DNA of 64,000 nt from Coniochaeta sp. PMI_546 (taxonomy: Eukaryota; Ascomycota; Sordariomycetes; Coniochaetales; Coniochaetaceae): the NCBI GenBank assembly GCA_021432605.1, contig MU271145.1, positions 744,001 through 808,000 of the forward strand, written 5' to 3'. The notes beneath the pieces are model-generated. The model was not told where the DNA came from, ran no database searches, and was given only the letters and a program-made list of their open reading frames with translations. This document shows positions 9,875 to 20,979 of this stretch, piece after piece (the first letter of the stretch is position 1; every line of letters starts with the position of its first letter). The translations under genes and the position numbers were made by a program.

Positions 9875-11869
9875 TTTGTCGGAAGCTTATGAGGAGCTTG
9901 TAGGGAGCTCGAGTGACGATCAGGAAGGTTGAAACCGAATGGATGGATGATGTCCACAGTGCAGGGGCGAAATGAAGTGGAAGTCTCGAAGCTAAGCTAC
10001 TGATTTTGGCGGCAAATGGCACTTCTGACGATAAGTGACGTTGAGATGATACGTCCGGCGCCTTCTGCGCTTAGGTCGCTTGGGCGGGACAATGGCCAGG
10101 TCAGACTGGTCACCTGTGGGTATCTCGAGTGAAAAAGACACGTAACTTCAGAGCTTCAAGTTCAACGGATGGGATTTGAAAGATAGCGGTGAGGGAAGGA
10201 TACAATGATGTGCTCTTAATCTCCTGATAGAACCAGAGAATTGCAACTTTGCGGCGAGTTTATCGTATCCACATGTGAAACCTACCAGCGTAAGGCTTCT
10301 GCGCGCTATATCTGTGGCTGACACGGTGACACCTCTTGGATGGAGGGGCAGAAGGGGGGTCGAAGGGGGGGGGTCAGAGGATTCCATTGTTGCCAAGGGT
10401 GGGGTCCATCTGTTCCTTTATCGATAAGGCCGCTACTCTTACCACAGGTAGTAAAAGCAAGCCGCCAAGATGAAGCCATATTGCACCACTACCTGTCCAG
10501 CGAAGTCCCCGACACACGTTTACACGTAGTAGATCCGGATCAGCGCTGCCGTCAGATTCGCTTGTGGAGCGTACCAGCAAATCAGTTACCCCAAGAAGAG
10601 TTGACATTGCCATAAACACGTGTCTAGCGACATTATCTCTTCGGATTGTGTATGTGGCGGTGCTCATCGACAACACAACACAATTTCTGCGGGCACATGG
10701 CATGACTAGCAGAGTCTAACGCGCAGCACATCCCCAGTACGGAGGTGTAGTCCAACTCCGGCAGTTTATTGCTGACCTCGGGACCAAGCTCGGTTTTGCT
10801 TCCCAGGGTGATCTTTCTTTCGTAGGTCCGAATGGCCTTTGGATAGTTACCTTTCGATTTGTAGAGTGGTCGGTCGGGTTCATAGATGGATGGCAGATTA
10901 CAAAGATCATCTAAAGATATCTATTAGACAAAGTCTCGAGGGATGGGGGAGCGTCTGCCTCGCTGTCCTTCAAAGGAGTTCCACGGCTTCTCGGCAACTG
11001 GAAGGTAGCTTATACTTCAGCACTGATGAGTTCTTGGCGGTCGGTATACATAGTATCTTCACATGTCCATCAGTCTAGAGGCAAGAAGATTCCATGTTAT
11101 AGGCTGCGAAGACACAAGCAAACTGGTCGGAAACGAGGGACGCACACGTATTCAGGACATGCGAGGGACTGTGGTAAGGTAGTGTAAGTATAAACGCATA
11201 CAAGGAAGAATGGAATTCTCAAAATTGCATTCGAAATCTGCCACCGGAGCATCATCTTACACGTCTATGGTGTCCGCCGAGCAGAGATTAGATATCCATA
11301 CTATTGCATACATAGTACATTTGCCTGAGCACGGTCGAAAATAAATCTAATACGGCCCGCTCGTACCTGGCTTCTACACTAGTGTACCATCTTTCAAGGG
11401 TCTTACACTAGACGTAAACATACCTCTGCAGGCAGGGGCACCGGCGACGATGATGTCGATGTCGTATGATCCTGACAGCCAGGTCGAAATATTGCCGTGA
11501 GATACCCGCTCGATATTTTCCCGCGTCGGTGGCCTGGTGGCCTGGTTGAGAAGCCCTGTTTCCGCTAGGGGACGCAAAGAGTGCGTCATCGGAGAAAGAT
11601 GCATGGAAAAAGTGGGAACCGCGGTGCCCTGCACGCGCCTTCCCGTAGTTCGTTTAAAGTAGCCAATTGTGAAACTTGCCCGATTAAAGGCTGATGGAAA
11701 CATCCCGAAGTACTTCTGTAGGTGATCCGGCAGAGGAGGCCTGAAGTCGAGGTTTACCCAGATGACTCCTCCCACAATCATTTTGCATCGCGAAACGCAA
11801 ACCGTACCCTCTACACTACACGTCCTGTAGATCCCTGCCTAGGATCTAGCGGAACCAGAGACCGGCAAT
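9875..11869. other. Gap with a possible oxidoreductase remnant
   Basis: No gene is supported. Minus-strand bases 11374-11781 carry a frame whose end reads SGSYDIDIIVAGAPACRG, then GTATGT. The stretch resembles the dinucleotide-binding start of a GMC-type flavoenzyme (DxIIVAGGGTAGC) but lacks the GxGxxG core, and nothing downstream continues it. The remaining frames are short and show no family resemblance. The left end holds the promoter of the lactonase gene. Confidence 0.35.
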
Positions 11870-13006
11870 ATGGCGCAGGACCCTAAATATCTCACTGGAG
11901 ACTCTTCCGGTATCAATGACTTCATTGATAGATTTGATGTGCGTGATTTGATCTCGGTTTTCGTTTTGTGATAGCCATCCTTTCAGGCACTTACCCTACC
12001 GACCTAGGTGTTTTTGATAGATTGCGATGGTATGCATGAGCGAGACTTCTATTCGAGCACCCAGGGTCGCAGTACTGACGTCCGACCAAACGGTTGACCA
12101 GGAGTGCTGTGGTCCGGCGAACATCTGTTTGAGGGCATCGTGGAAACACTAGAGATGCTCAGGTCCAAAGGTTAGAGCGGCCTTCCGGCATGTCCCCTGT
12201 CCCGGCCGTCACGTCGCTCATGGACCGTCCCAGGGAAGAAAACGGTCTTCGTGACCAATAACTCCACCAAATCTCGGCCCGAGTACCTGAAGAAGTTGAC
12301 AGGTCTTGGCATCCCGGGCAATGTCGAGGAGATCTTTGGCTCTGCGTACTCGTCAGCCATCTACATCTCCCGCATCCTGAAGCTCCAGGCTCCCAAAAAC
12401 AAAGTGTTTGTTCTGGGCGAAGCTGGCATTGAGAACGAGCTACGGGAGGAAAATGTACCGTTCATCGGCGGTACAGATCCAGATCTTCGAAGGGACATGA
12501 CTCCTGAGGACTGGCAGGGCATCGCGGACGGCTCCATGCTGGATCCAGATGTGGGCTGCGTCCTGGCCGGTCTGGACTTCCACGTCAACTACCTCAAGCT
12601 GTCGATGGCGTATCAATACCTCCGGCGTGGCGCTGTCTTTTTAGCCACCAACGTGGACTCGACGTTTCCCATGAACCACAATTTCTTTCCCGGAGCTGGC
12701 TCGATTATTATCCCGCTTACACATATGACGGGCCAGGAACCATTATCCTTCGGCAAGCCGAGCCAAGCGATGATGGACGCTATCGAGGGGAAGTTCCATC
12801 TGAATCGAGAACGGACCTGCATGATAGGGGACAGGCTGAACACGGACATCAAGTTTGGTATCGAAGGCAAACTCGGAGGTACCTTGGCTGTCCTGACCGG
12901 CGTCAGCAAAAAGTCTGACTGGGAGTCGAAGGACGCCGTAGCGGTGCCGGCGTTCTATGTTGACAAATTGAGCGATCTCCTTGGAGTCGGCATGGATGGA
13001 AAATAG
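11870..13006 (+). CDS. PHO13: PHO13-type HAD phosphatase (phosphoglycolate phosphatase / 4-nitrophenylphosphatase)
   Basis: Four exons: 11870-11938, 12008-12029, 12102-12170 and 12234-13006, giving 305 residues that start MAQDPKYLTGDSSG. Splicing restores the HAD motif I: VFLIDCDGVLW spans exons 2 and 3, with the nucleophile Asp in the 22-nt exon 2. Motif II-type FVTNNST follows in exon 4. The cap region has VFVLGEAGIENEL and CVLAGLDFHVNYLKL, and motif III/IV is CMIGDRLNTDIKFG. It is a cytosolic Mg-dependent phosphatase of the class that removes 2-phosphoglycolate and other toxic glycolytic or pentose-phosphate side products. Length and motif order fit the family fully. All introns begin GT and end AG. 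An ATG-only model limited to exon 4 would lose the catalytic aspartates. Confidence 0.93.
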
Positions 13007-15579
13007 ATTCTTTCCAAGAAATTCTGAGTGTATTGGATTGTTAAAGATGAGCAGCAGACGAACTCGGATGAGCATGATAGGAAAGTTCTAGATCTGGCCA
13101 TGTCTTGTCACACAATGGGACACTCCTTGAACCACTACGTGCTGTACGTGTACCTATTAAACTAAGCTTCACATCTTCCTCGTAACTCATATGTAGGGCG
13201 GCACTGAACATCACATGTACTTCACGATCCTTTCCGGATGGGTATTCGCATTCAGCGTAGGCCGGTCGCCGTGTTGTATAGCAAGGCACGACACATGGAA
13301 ATTATGTATAGATATGCAGGTATAGTGTCGTGTACACCTACGCCTTGGACAAACACAGTCAGGACAGCCATTCAGCCATTCATCCATTCAGTGTGGAGAC
13401 TGGTGTGTGGGTGGGGCGATGGACGTGGCCAGAACTTTCGCCCCGGGCGATGGACCATCGGCACCTACACTTAGACCAGCTGAGAATTCGAGAAGACGCG
13501 AGCGAGATTCCGTCAAAACCACACTCGGAAAGATTGCGAATATGCCACTATTCCCATCCACGGCTTCGATCGCATTTTCGATGTCATTTCCTGCAGGTTA
13601 CACGTGTAGCGACTGCGTGCGATCTACCATATGACCACTGCGGTGGATACCAATCCACGCCCATTCTACCGGACCTCTAGAATTGCGCATATCGATGCAG
13701 AAAGCTTGAAAACTGCGGATTATGGGTATTTTGGCGGCTTCGCGACGTCCCGTAACTATGACGTATGTCGTGGTTTATCTCGAGGGACTGAGCAACTTGG
13801 AAATGCGGACCCCGCCAAAAAGTTCGAATGGGCACTCGGAAGGAGACGAGAAGACAGAGGAGATGACAGGCACCAGCTCGTCGGCTACACCGGATTGGCT
13901 AGATGTGGAGAGGACCCGGGTGTTTCCAGGGTCGACTTTAGGGGTCCTTTGGTGGAGCAATGGGGTGCATCTTGTTATGCTTGCTTTGTGGTGTGTACTA
14001 CCGTGCATGTATGCAGTACTACGGCTACAGTACTCGGTACACGGACAATGCAGTACCATCATCGTCGCCCATGTGTCACTCGTCTTGCTTGTTGAGAGAA
14101 GCAAAGGCAAAAAAAGAAACGGTGTACACGTACGAGTATTATTCAGCGGCTGCAAATGGCGCCACAAGGTGCCGGCGTTCATCGTTCAGCCAGTGTTCTA
14201 GAATAATCCGGTTTCGTTCCCCCGTGTCGATTCCAGCTTTTCCTTCCATCAAGGTACGTGTACACCCACTTACTTGCCTTGTCTGCAGAAGAGCACGCAC
14301 CACTGGCACCTCACTCAGATGGGAAAAAGGGACAATTGCGAGATTTCGAAGTCGCTGTGGAGCAGGGAGAAATCGGATTTCGAACATTGTGATGCCCCAC
14401 CACAAGGGATGACCGTAGAGACCGTCAAACCTGGATGGAACCCATGGCCCCATCCTCACGTGCATCCGCCGATCAGATTTTCTCCAGAGTGCCCGAGACC
14501 ATCATGCTCTCGCGTCTGGCTGTACACTATGGCCATTTGCCACTGGGTCAAACAATGTCGCGCGTGAAGCAAATACATGTACACTATGCCTAACTCTACG
14601 TATACCCCGTCTACACACGTGTCCAAGGCCGCGCCAGAAGCATATGAAAATTTGGTGTCCTGAAGAGAGGCAGAATCCCTCATTCTCATTGTGGAACTCT
14701 CTCGAAAGTACCCAAGGGAATCTGGCAGGTCTGGCTCAGTACGGGAGAGATCTCTAGAAGAACCTAGCAAAAGGAATGGAGAAGTTTCAATGTTTCCAGG
14801 GCCTTCGCTCGCCCAATTAGACTTCGGGACTAATATGCAGGCCGGAGCGTTTGCTACGGGCATGTGGACGTCGCTCATATGCCTCCGTGGCGTTCTGCCC
14901 GGGTCATGCACATTTTTTAAAAAGGCGACTCATCAACCACCTGCACCACTCTGACCCGGCTTTGCTCTCGTGTAACCTGACGGGCAGCAGGAAAATCAGG
15001 GTCTTTTCACCACTTTTCCAGGGTTTATTGTGGCTTTTCTCAGTCTGTCCTGCCGAACCCCAATCCGTCTTCCAGGGTCCCGCTTCTGTGTGAACCGCCA
15101 AAATTCATCTGCAAGAAGCACAGGGACCACCGAAAGGGTCCTGTTCTGTTCTTGGCACCATCCTGTGCAGCAACATTTGCACAGATAACATCCAAGCCAC
15201 ACAGGGTCCCAGTCTCTCTGTCCATTCACTCCTCCATAAGTTGCACACTTGGTGCACACTTGGTCCTTGCCAGCAAAGCAAGGTCCCCTCACATCTTCTC
15301 CATACTGCTACGGTCTTGCCAAGTACACGTACCTAGACCTGCAGGTACCTGTACCCTGACCAACCCACAAGCCACAAGCCACGGGTCCCCAAACAAGCTT
15401 GCAACTCCAAATTTCCCAGATATATATGCAACCTGACTGCACCGTCGAGGGCAGTCTGGCTTTCTAGACCGGTCTTAAAATCTGAGCCGGGCCATGATAC
15501 AGGCGTCGATCGAGATCCAGCTGCGGCAGATCTTCCAACCCTCCGTGTCCCACTCAGTCCTGTCACTTAACATTGGCCC
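13007..15579. other. Long gap; promoter side of the SET gene
   Basis: Many short overlapping frames occur on both strands but none has recognisable composition or motifs. The last 600 bp contain several copies of CAGGGTCC/AGGGACC-like words around 15070-15210 and are C-rich on the plus strand, fitting a promoter and leader for the gene at 15580. I see no RNA gene. Confidence 0.45.
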
Positions 15580-17313
15580 ATGCCCTCCTCCTCCATCTCT
15601 GCCATGGAAGACACCTCTGTGTCTGACGGAAGCGACAATCGCACCCTCCTTCTCCTCGACACCCGCCAACAACTAACAGATGCGCTGGCCGAGTCACCCT
15701 ACGACCTCATCCTCTACCTGGAACGAGCGCTCGTCTACTCGGACCTTGGTTACCCGGACCTTGCAGCCGGAGATGCCTACCGAGCTCTTCTGCTCACGGA
15801 CGAGGTCCGTGAGGAAGACTTCGAGTATCACAAACAAGCTAGTGAAGCGCTAGAAAGATACTCCTCTTCACCACCGCCGGCTATCCTCCTTCATGGAAGT
15901 CTGTCCAACGGCTCTTCGACGCAAATCAATGGCACTGAACCCTCCGGATCCGAGCAATCACATGAGCTCGTCGCCCTGGCATCTACTCGCTGTTATCAAA
16001 TCCTTTCCTTGAGTCTCCTCCTGATCGGCTGCCTGCGCAGTGCCTATAACTTCTGCGAGAGGGGACTCGCAGCAGCGCCTGGAAACAAGGACCTCTTGGA
16101 AACCAAGGGATATATAGAAAAGATTGCCAGGCAACGGCTCGGCAAAGCTGCAGACGCCGAGCTAACCATCAGCGACCTTCCAGACCGAGGCAAAGTACGT
16201 AGAGAAGTCTATCCTTGGAACACCCACGACCCGGACCGTTTCTCTCGTGAGTCCCTATCTCTACTCAACCGACAGCTCCAGGACATCGCCCCAAAATGCG
16301 AGGTTCGTGTGACTGCCCTCCCGGTGCTGCTCGACTCGGAAAGCGAGACCGATGGTTACGATATCATCCCGACATGCAATCAACTCGGGCTGTTCGCGAG
16401 GGAAGATATTGCTGCCGGCGAGGTCGTCCTGAACGAGTACTCCCTCTTGACCGCTAACAATCGCCACAAAGAGTCGACCTGTGACGCCTGCGGATCCGAA
16501 CTTCCACCCTTGGCATCTGGGTCGCAAGCTGTCAGCTGCGAAGCGTGCCACGACACCGTGTTTTGCGATGAGTACTGCTATCAGCAAGCGATGGAATTCT
16601 ACCACCCGGCGGTTTGCGACAAGGACATTGATTCCATTGCCAGGGACCCGGATCGGAACGAGATTGATGAATCCTTGTATGTCCTCCTCCTCGGTCGTCT
16701 ACTCGCCATGTCAGCCCACCAGGACGTACATCCTCTGGATGTAGACCATGTCAAATACATTTGGGGCGATTTCATCCCATCGCGAGCCAACGACATCGAC
16801 CTCTCCCCAAACGCCGGGCCGCCGCCGGAATGGACCCTGCCGTTTTCTTTCCGGTACAGCATAGAAATACCGCTGCATATCCTCGAGAAGATGGACATCG
16901 ACATCTACACCACCCTGCCAAGACACGACATCTGGGTCTTCAACACCGCCTACGCCAAGTTCCGCGGCACAGCTTCCTCGCGCCAGAACCCGCGCGACGG
17001 CCGGCCCGACGTGGCCGCCGTGCACCCCTTCTGGTGCCTGGCGAACCACGACTGCAACCCCAACGTCACGTGGGAATGGGGCGGGCGCATGCGGATGTGG
17101 GCGCGGGAGAGGAGGGTCGTGGGCGATGCGCCCGGCGGGATCAAGGCCGGCGAGGAGATCCTCAACCACTACTGCGACGTCGACCTGCCGGTGCAGAAGC
17201 GGCGCGAGTGGGCGGCTGGCGCGCTGGGCGGGTGGTGCATGTGCCGACGTTGTCGGGAGGAATCGGGGATGGCCGGCCGGACGGATATCGAGATGGAGGA
17301 TCGCGCTGACTGA
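15580..17313 (+). CDS. TPR/SET/MYND protein (SmyD-like putative lysine methyltransferase)
   Basis: Intronless, 577 residues from the ATG at 15580; a second in-frame ATG at 15604 is possible. Residues ~25-190 are helical repeats of TPR type (LILYLERALVYSDLGYPDLAAGDAY; SAYNFCERGLAAAPGNKDLLE). The SET N-part begins near residue 265 (CNQLGLFAREDIAAGEVVLNE) and is interrupted by a MYND-like zinc knuckle at ~300-345 (CDACG, CEACHDTVFCDEYC, ending HPAVC). The SET core is HPFWCLANHDCNPNVTWEWGG followed by GEEILNHYCDV, and the post-SET cysteines are WCMCRRC. Family members transfer methyl groups from S-adenosylmethionine to protein lysines. A large insert lies between the MYND and SET cores. Target unknown. 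Confidence 0.9.
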   Translation: MPSSSISAMEDTSVSDGSDNRTLLLLDTRQQLTDALAESPYDLILYLERALVYSDLGYPDLAAGDAYRALLLTDEVREEDFEYHKQASEALERYSSSPPPAILLHGSLSNGSSTQINGTEPSGSEQSHELVALASTRCYQILSLSLLLIGCLRSAYNFCERGLAAAPGNKDLLETKGYIEKIARQRLGKAADAELTISDLPDRGKVRREVYPWNTHDPDRFSRESLSLLNRQLQDIAPKCEVRVTALPVLLDSESETDGYDIIPTCNQLGLFAREDIAAGEVVLNEYSLLTANNRHKESTCDACGSELPPLASGSQAVSCEACHDTVFCDEYCYQQAMEFYHPAVCDKDIDSIARDPDRNEIDESLYVLLLGRLLAMSAHQDVHPLDVDHVKYIWGDFIPSRANDIDLSPNAGPPPEWTLPFSFRYSIEIPLHILEKMDIDIYTTLPRHDIWVFNTAYAKFRGTASSRQNPRDGRPDVAAVHPFWCLANHDCNPNVTWEWGGRMRMWARERRVVGDAPGGIKAGEEILNHYCDVDLPVQKRREWAAGALGGWCMCRRCREESGMAGRTDIEMEDRAD

Positions 17314-18377
17314 GATATTGCTGACTGAGCAATGACTTTGGTGCGGGGTGCGTTGTGCTCGTTTTGGTGCTAGGGAAGCGGTTTGGATGGATTTGATGAG
17401 CGTTCTGATCGAGCGAGCCGTGTGTTTGGGTTGAACGGGATCTATTTCGTTGGCATCGACGGGAGTTACGACATTCGATGGAGTTTTATAAACTATCATG
17501 TTTCCAGAACTTTATATGTCCGGGACTACTTTGTATAGATGGCTAATGTGGAGGTAAACGGCTTAGATGGCGGTGGTCTCAATTCGTTGTACTTACCCGA
17601 TTGTTGGAGCAGGCAGGCAGGACAATGGCGGCAGGAAAACGGCGCGGTTCCGGATTTTACTTTGTTGGCCTGAGATTGAAGCATACAGCGACCGGAGTCA
17701 AGTACACGAAGGACCCCAGGGCAGCATTGGGATGGATGTGCGGCTTTGTTTACGGGCTGGCGGGGTGGGAGCATTGCAGGAGTGACGATCATACCAACAA
17801 CCCATCTCATTGTTTTTTTTCCCCTTTGCTGAAGGCTAATGAGTTGCTAGAGGGGCGGAAGTGATGCTCTAATTTTCCGTTCGTCTAGTCAAGTACATGT
17901 TGATACCATACCTCGATCTTTCAAAGATAGACAGGATATGAAGGCTTTACCAGTGTCCAAGACCGCTGCCCACTGCTGCCATTCTGGAGGTTCATGGCCG
18001 AACCATGCAAGCTCGCTGAAATACCAGGTGCCGAGTCAGTCTTGGTCGAGATCGAAGAGTCCGTTCCACGCCGCGATGACAATGCAGCTGCTTTTCCTTC
18101 CATGACTCGTAGCCCGATACTGAATCATGTCTTCCAAGTCCAGATCTAGCCAGCAGGTTGTAACCTCCCGTACAGCTACACCCCAAATCCCCAAACGGAC
18201 CGTCGATGTTATCGATCCCCAGCATCACCTGATAGGCGGGAAAAGGGGTAGCCCGATGCTTATGTGCATGTGGCCCCTGAATTTCTCAGCGCCTATTGAT
18301 TAATACCTGTGATTCGGGGGCAGCAGATGTTGTGAATCCCGACTCCCTCTGCCACACCGCTTGTTCATCCGTGCTTC
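17314..18377. other. Convergent intergenic region
   Basis: It contains the 3' flanks of the SET gene and of the small secreted protein gene. Short frames between 17526 and 17864 on both strands are not convincing as genes. Confidence 0.45.
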
Positions 18378-18614
18378 TTAAGCGTCCGAGAAATTAATGC
18401 AGCTGTCTAAGGCTCCGTTACAGACCTCGTCTACCGTCGCGCTGCACGGGAGGGGGAATTTAAGGGTGCAGTGGGTGGGTGCTGTGTAACAGCGCTGGCA
18501 CCACTTGACGTCTGTCTGGAGCTTGCAGTCGTCGCAGGTTATGGTTGAATCTCTGGCATGGACAGACATGGTGGGGATGAGGAGGATGAGGAGTAGCTGT
18601 AGAGGCGTCTTCAT
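18378..18614 (-). CDS. Small secreted cysteine-rich protein, effector-like
   Basis: A complete 78-codon frame starting MKTPLQLLLILLIPTMSVHA. The first 20 residues form a clear signal peptide with cleavage expected after SVHA. The mature peptide of about 58 residues has eight cysteines with spacing C-x2-C-x8-C-x2-C-x6-C-x7-C-x7-C-x6-C. An even number of cysteines in a short secreted chain suggests four disulfides. It does not follow the CFEM or hydrophobin pattern, so I cannot name a family. Such proteins in moulds are often stress-induced antimicrobial-type peptides or host-interaction effectors, but function here is inference from form only. It stands alone, with over 1 kb of non-genic DNA on both sides. 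Confidence 0.6.
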   Translation of the reverse strand: MKTPLQLLLILLIPTMSVHARDSTITCDDCKLQTDVKWCQRCYTAPTHCTLKFPLPCSATVDEVCNGALDSCINFSDA

Positions 18615-20106
18615 GGTGACTAGAGACCTGCTCGCTCGTATCAGATGCTGTCTGAAATTGATGCTGTGAGGGAATCAGTATATGGCGTTGCGTCTTCTGT
18701 GCCGTTGGCCAGTCATTTATGAGATGGGTCATCAGAAAGGAACGAGGGGATAGGTTGTATTGATGGACGGGTGTTGAGTGTGGTCATATGTAGACTTGAC
18801 ATCGGCCGACAGCGTCAGCCTCGCCTCTGCTTTGTTTGAACCCCTGGGGAATCGCTACGACCAGGCCATTCTTCCTTACAAGGTTTGCTGAGATGACGCA
18901 GTATTTGCCTGAACTGCTGTGCAAGGTCGCGGATAAAGAGAACACCTACGGGGGCATCATGAGAACCTTGGCAGAGCAGCAACACCACTCGATCCTTCCT
19001 TCTCTCTGTGTTTTGTTCAAAAGGAGTTATACATAATCAATTTAAAGGCATTTTGTGTTCAGTTTGTGTGACTGCCCCAGATACATGTCCTTTGTGTTCC
19101 TTTGTGTTTGGTAACAAAACCTCGACACTTCGGTCCCAGCAATTCCATTTGGTATAAGGAGTGACTGGCCTTGGTTCACAGAACTAGTCACACAATCACC
19201 AATCAAAGGATTAAGTCAAGTAAGTTGGCCGAGCTATACCCTGAGGGTACTCTCTTTCCCTTTTGTCTTATTGTTGCATGTTGCTGAGTCGTTACGTCAT
19301 ATGGTACGGAGGCTGTTTCCAGAGCACGAAGTACTTGCTTTCGCCAGAGTACGCGCTCCTTGGAAACAGAACCGACCGTGGAAGGTAAGTAATTCAAGAT
19401 TCTTCCACAATGTCGGTCATAAACCCTCTGCACGGGGTCAACCGCGGCCTATAAGAGGCACTCATGGCTTCTGAGCCTTGCATGATGTGCTCGAAGGGAC
19501 ATGCAAAGTATTCACCGTGGCAGCGCTAGCAGATCATCTGGCTCGCAACTCGGCCAATGCTCATTGCGTTGAACTTGGTCCTCCCCTGATAATCTTTCTG
19601 TGCACTCATTTCACGCAGGCCATCAACTCAACTCGACTGCCGCTGATTTACCTGTTCAACTTACAGCTTGGTTATCAATTACTCACTAACATCAAACTGA
19701 GTCATGCCAGCGTCAAGATATTATTACACTTCACGGGGCTGCTGTCTTCCTACGAATCTCCACCGGACTGAGCCAAAAAGGAATTATCTGCCTGTTGCCC
19801 GGATTGAACGAACGACCTTGTCATGATCTTGCACGATGCTTGATACAAGTGACACGCGACTACCACTGCGCCAAACAGGCTAGGTCTATGCATGACTCGC
19901 CGTGCCAATTCGCCGTCTTCCAGTGTCGTTACGAATGTGCCTCCACAGCAGCCCAGCAACATCGTCCAGTCAAATGAGACAGGAAAGAAATCTCAGAGGA
20001 CTCAAAAACTGTGGGACACGGTGCGATGAACGAGTCGAAACCCAAAAGAAGGACTGACAAAGGGCAAGAGAAAATGGACAAAGACAACCAGAAAAACAAA
20101 AGGATG
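18615..20106. other. Gap without a supported gene
   Basis: It holds the promoter of the small secreted protein, then about 1.3 kb with short frames (longest plus-strand frame 19478-19771) lacking recognisable motifs. A TTTGTGTT-like word recurs around 19050-19110. Nothing else is seen. Confidence 0.4.
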
Positions 20107-20217
20107 TGGGACCAGGGAGGCTCGAACTCCCGACCTCAGGATTGCTCGTGCCGTGTTGTCGGCTCGATCATACTGATAGTATGAGACCTGCGCGCTAGCC
20201 AACTGCGCCATGGTCCC
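20107..20217 (-). tRNA. tRNA-Met(CAU): tRNA-Met (CAU), elongator type, with a 37-nt intron
   Basis: On the minus strand the acceptor GGGACCA pairs with TGGTCCC, leaving A as discriminator base. The D arm is GCGC-AGTTGGCTA-GCGC and the T arm GGGAG-TTCGAGC-CTCCC. The anticodon arm is CAGGT-CTCATAA-TCCTG, giving anticodon CAT. The loop is split after the base 3' of the anticodon by an intron at 20143-20179, the canonical place for tRNA introns. Exons are 20180-20217 and 20107-20142, 74 nt when joined. The weak T-T at the base of the loop is also found in yeast elongator tRNA-Met. The extended non-AU acceptor start and the T-loop argue against initiator tRNA. Confidence 0.93.
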
Positions 20218-20979
20218 GGTGACTTCCACAGCAGTCAAGGCGGCTTAGGAGGAACGGCGGTGCAAAGGTGGAGCGCACTGCGCGAGTCATGAGTCCTGTG
20301 TGATTACCTACGGATACAGGGAAGAGAAGATTGCACGGCAAGTTCGAGCTGATTGAGGAATAACTATGCGAGAAGAAGCGTGGGGGTAAGGGGCTAGGCG
20401 ACACGGAATGGTGAGGAAGACCAGCTGTCGAGGTAAGCAACAAGAGACCACAGGATAGGGACGGCGTCGATTTCATTGTTAGATCAGATCAAGTGTGTTT
20501 CACAGTTGACAACGAGAATACCTGCGGGGGGCCATCATGGACATTCTGTAATGACCACCGGCGTGTGATCGATACTTGAATCGTGATTGCTAGGAGTTTT
20601 GCTCTACCAAGTGATGCGAGTAGAGGGCCCAATGCTCTAAAGGTAAATCCCGCTGAGCAAGACTGCAGTCCAGTAACTAGCCCGAAGGGCGCCCGACGTC
20701 TTGACAACATATGCACCTTTCAAGATGCCTTATACACAAAGTCATATCATACAACGCCGCTTCGCACAGCCGTACTCCTGTTTTGTAGATCACCCGCGAC
20801 ACCCTTTGCAGCAAACCGGACGAATTATGGTCCTTATCTCCCGATATCAGTCACTGTCGTAGCGACGACTCCCTTCCACAGGTAGATGACATGAGAGCTG
20901 CATATCCGCAGGCTGGAAGCCCACATTCTGACGTATCTTGTTTGGGATGATCTCAGAGTGAAACTCGAATCCATTTCTC
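20218..20979. other. Spacer between tRNA-Met and PFS2
   Basis: It is the upstream side of the tRNA and the 3' flank of PFS2. Only short non-descript frames are present. Confidence 0.45.
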
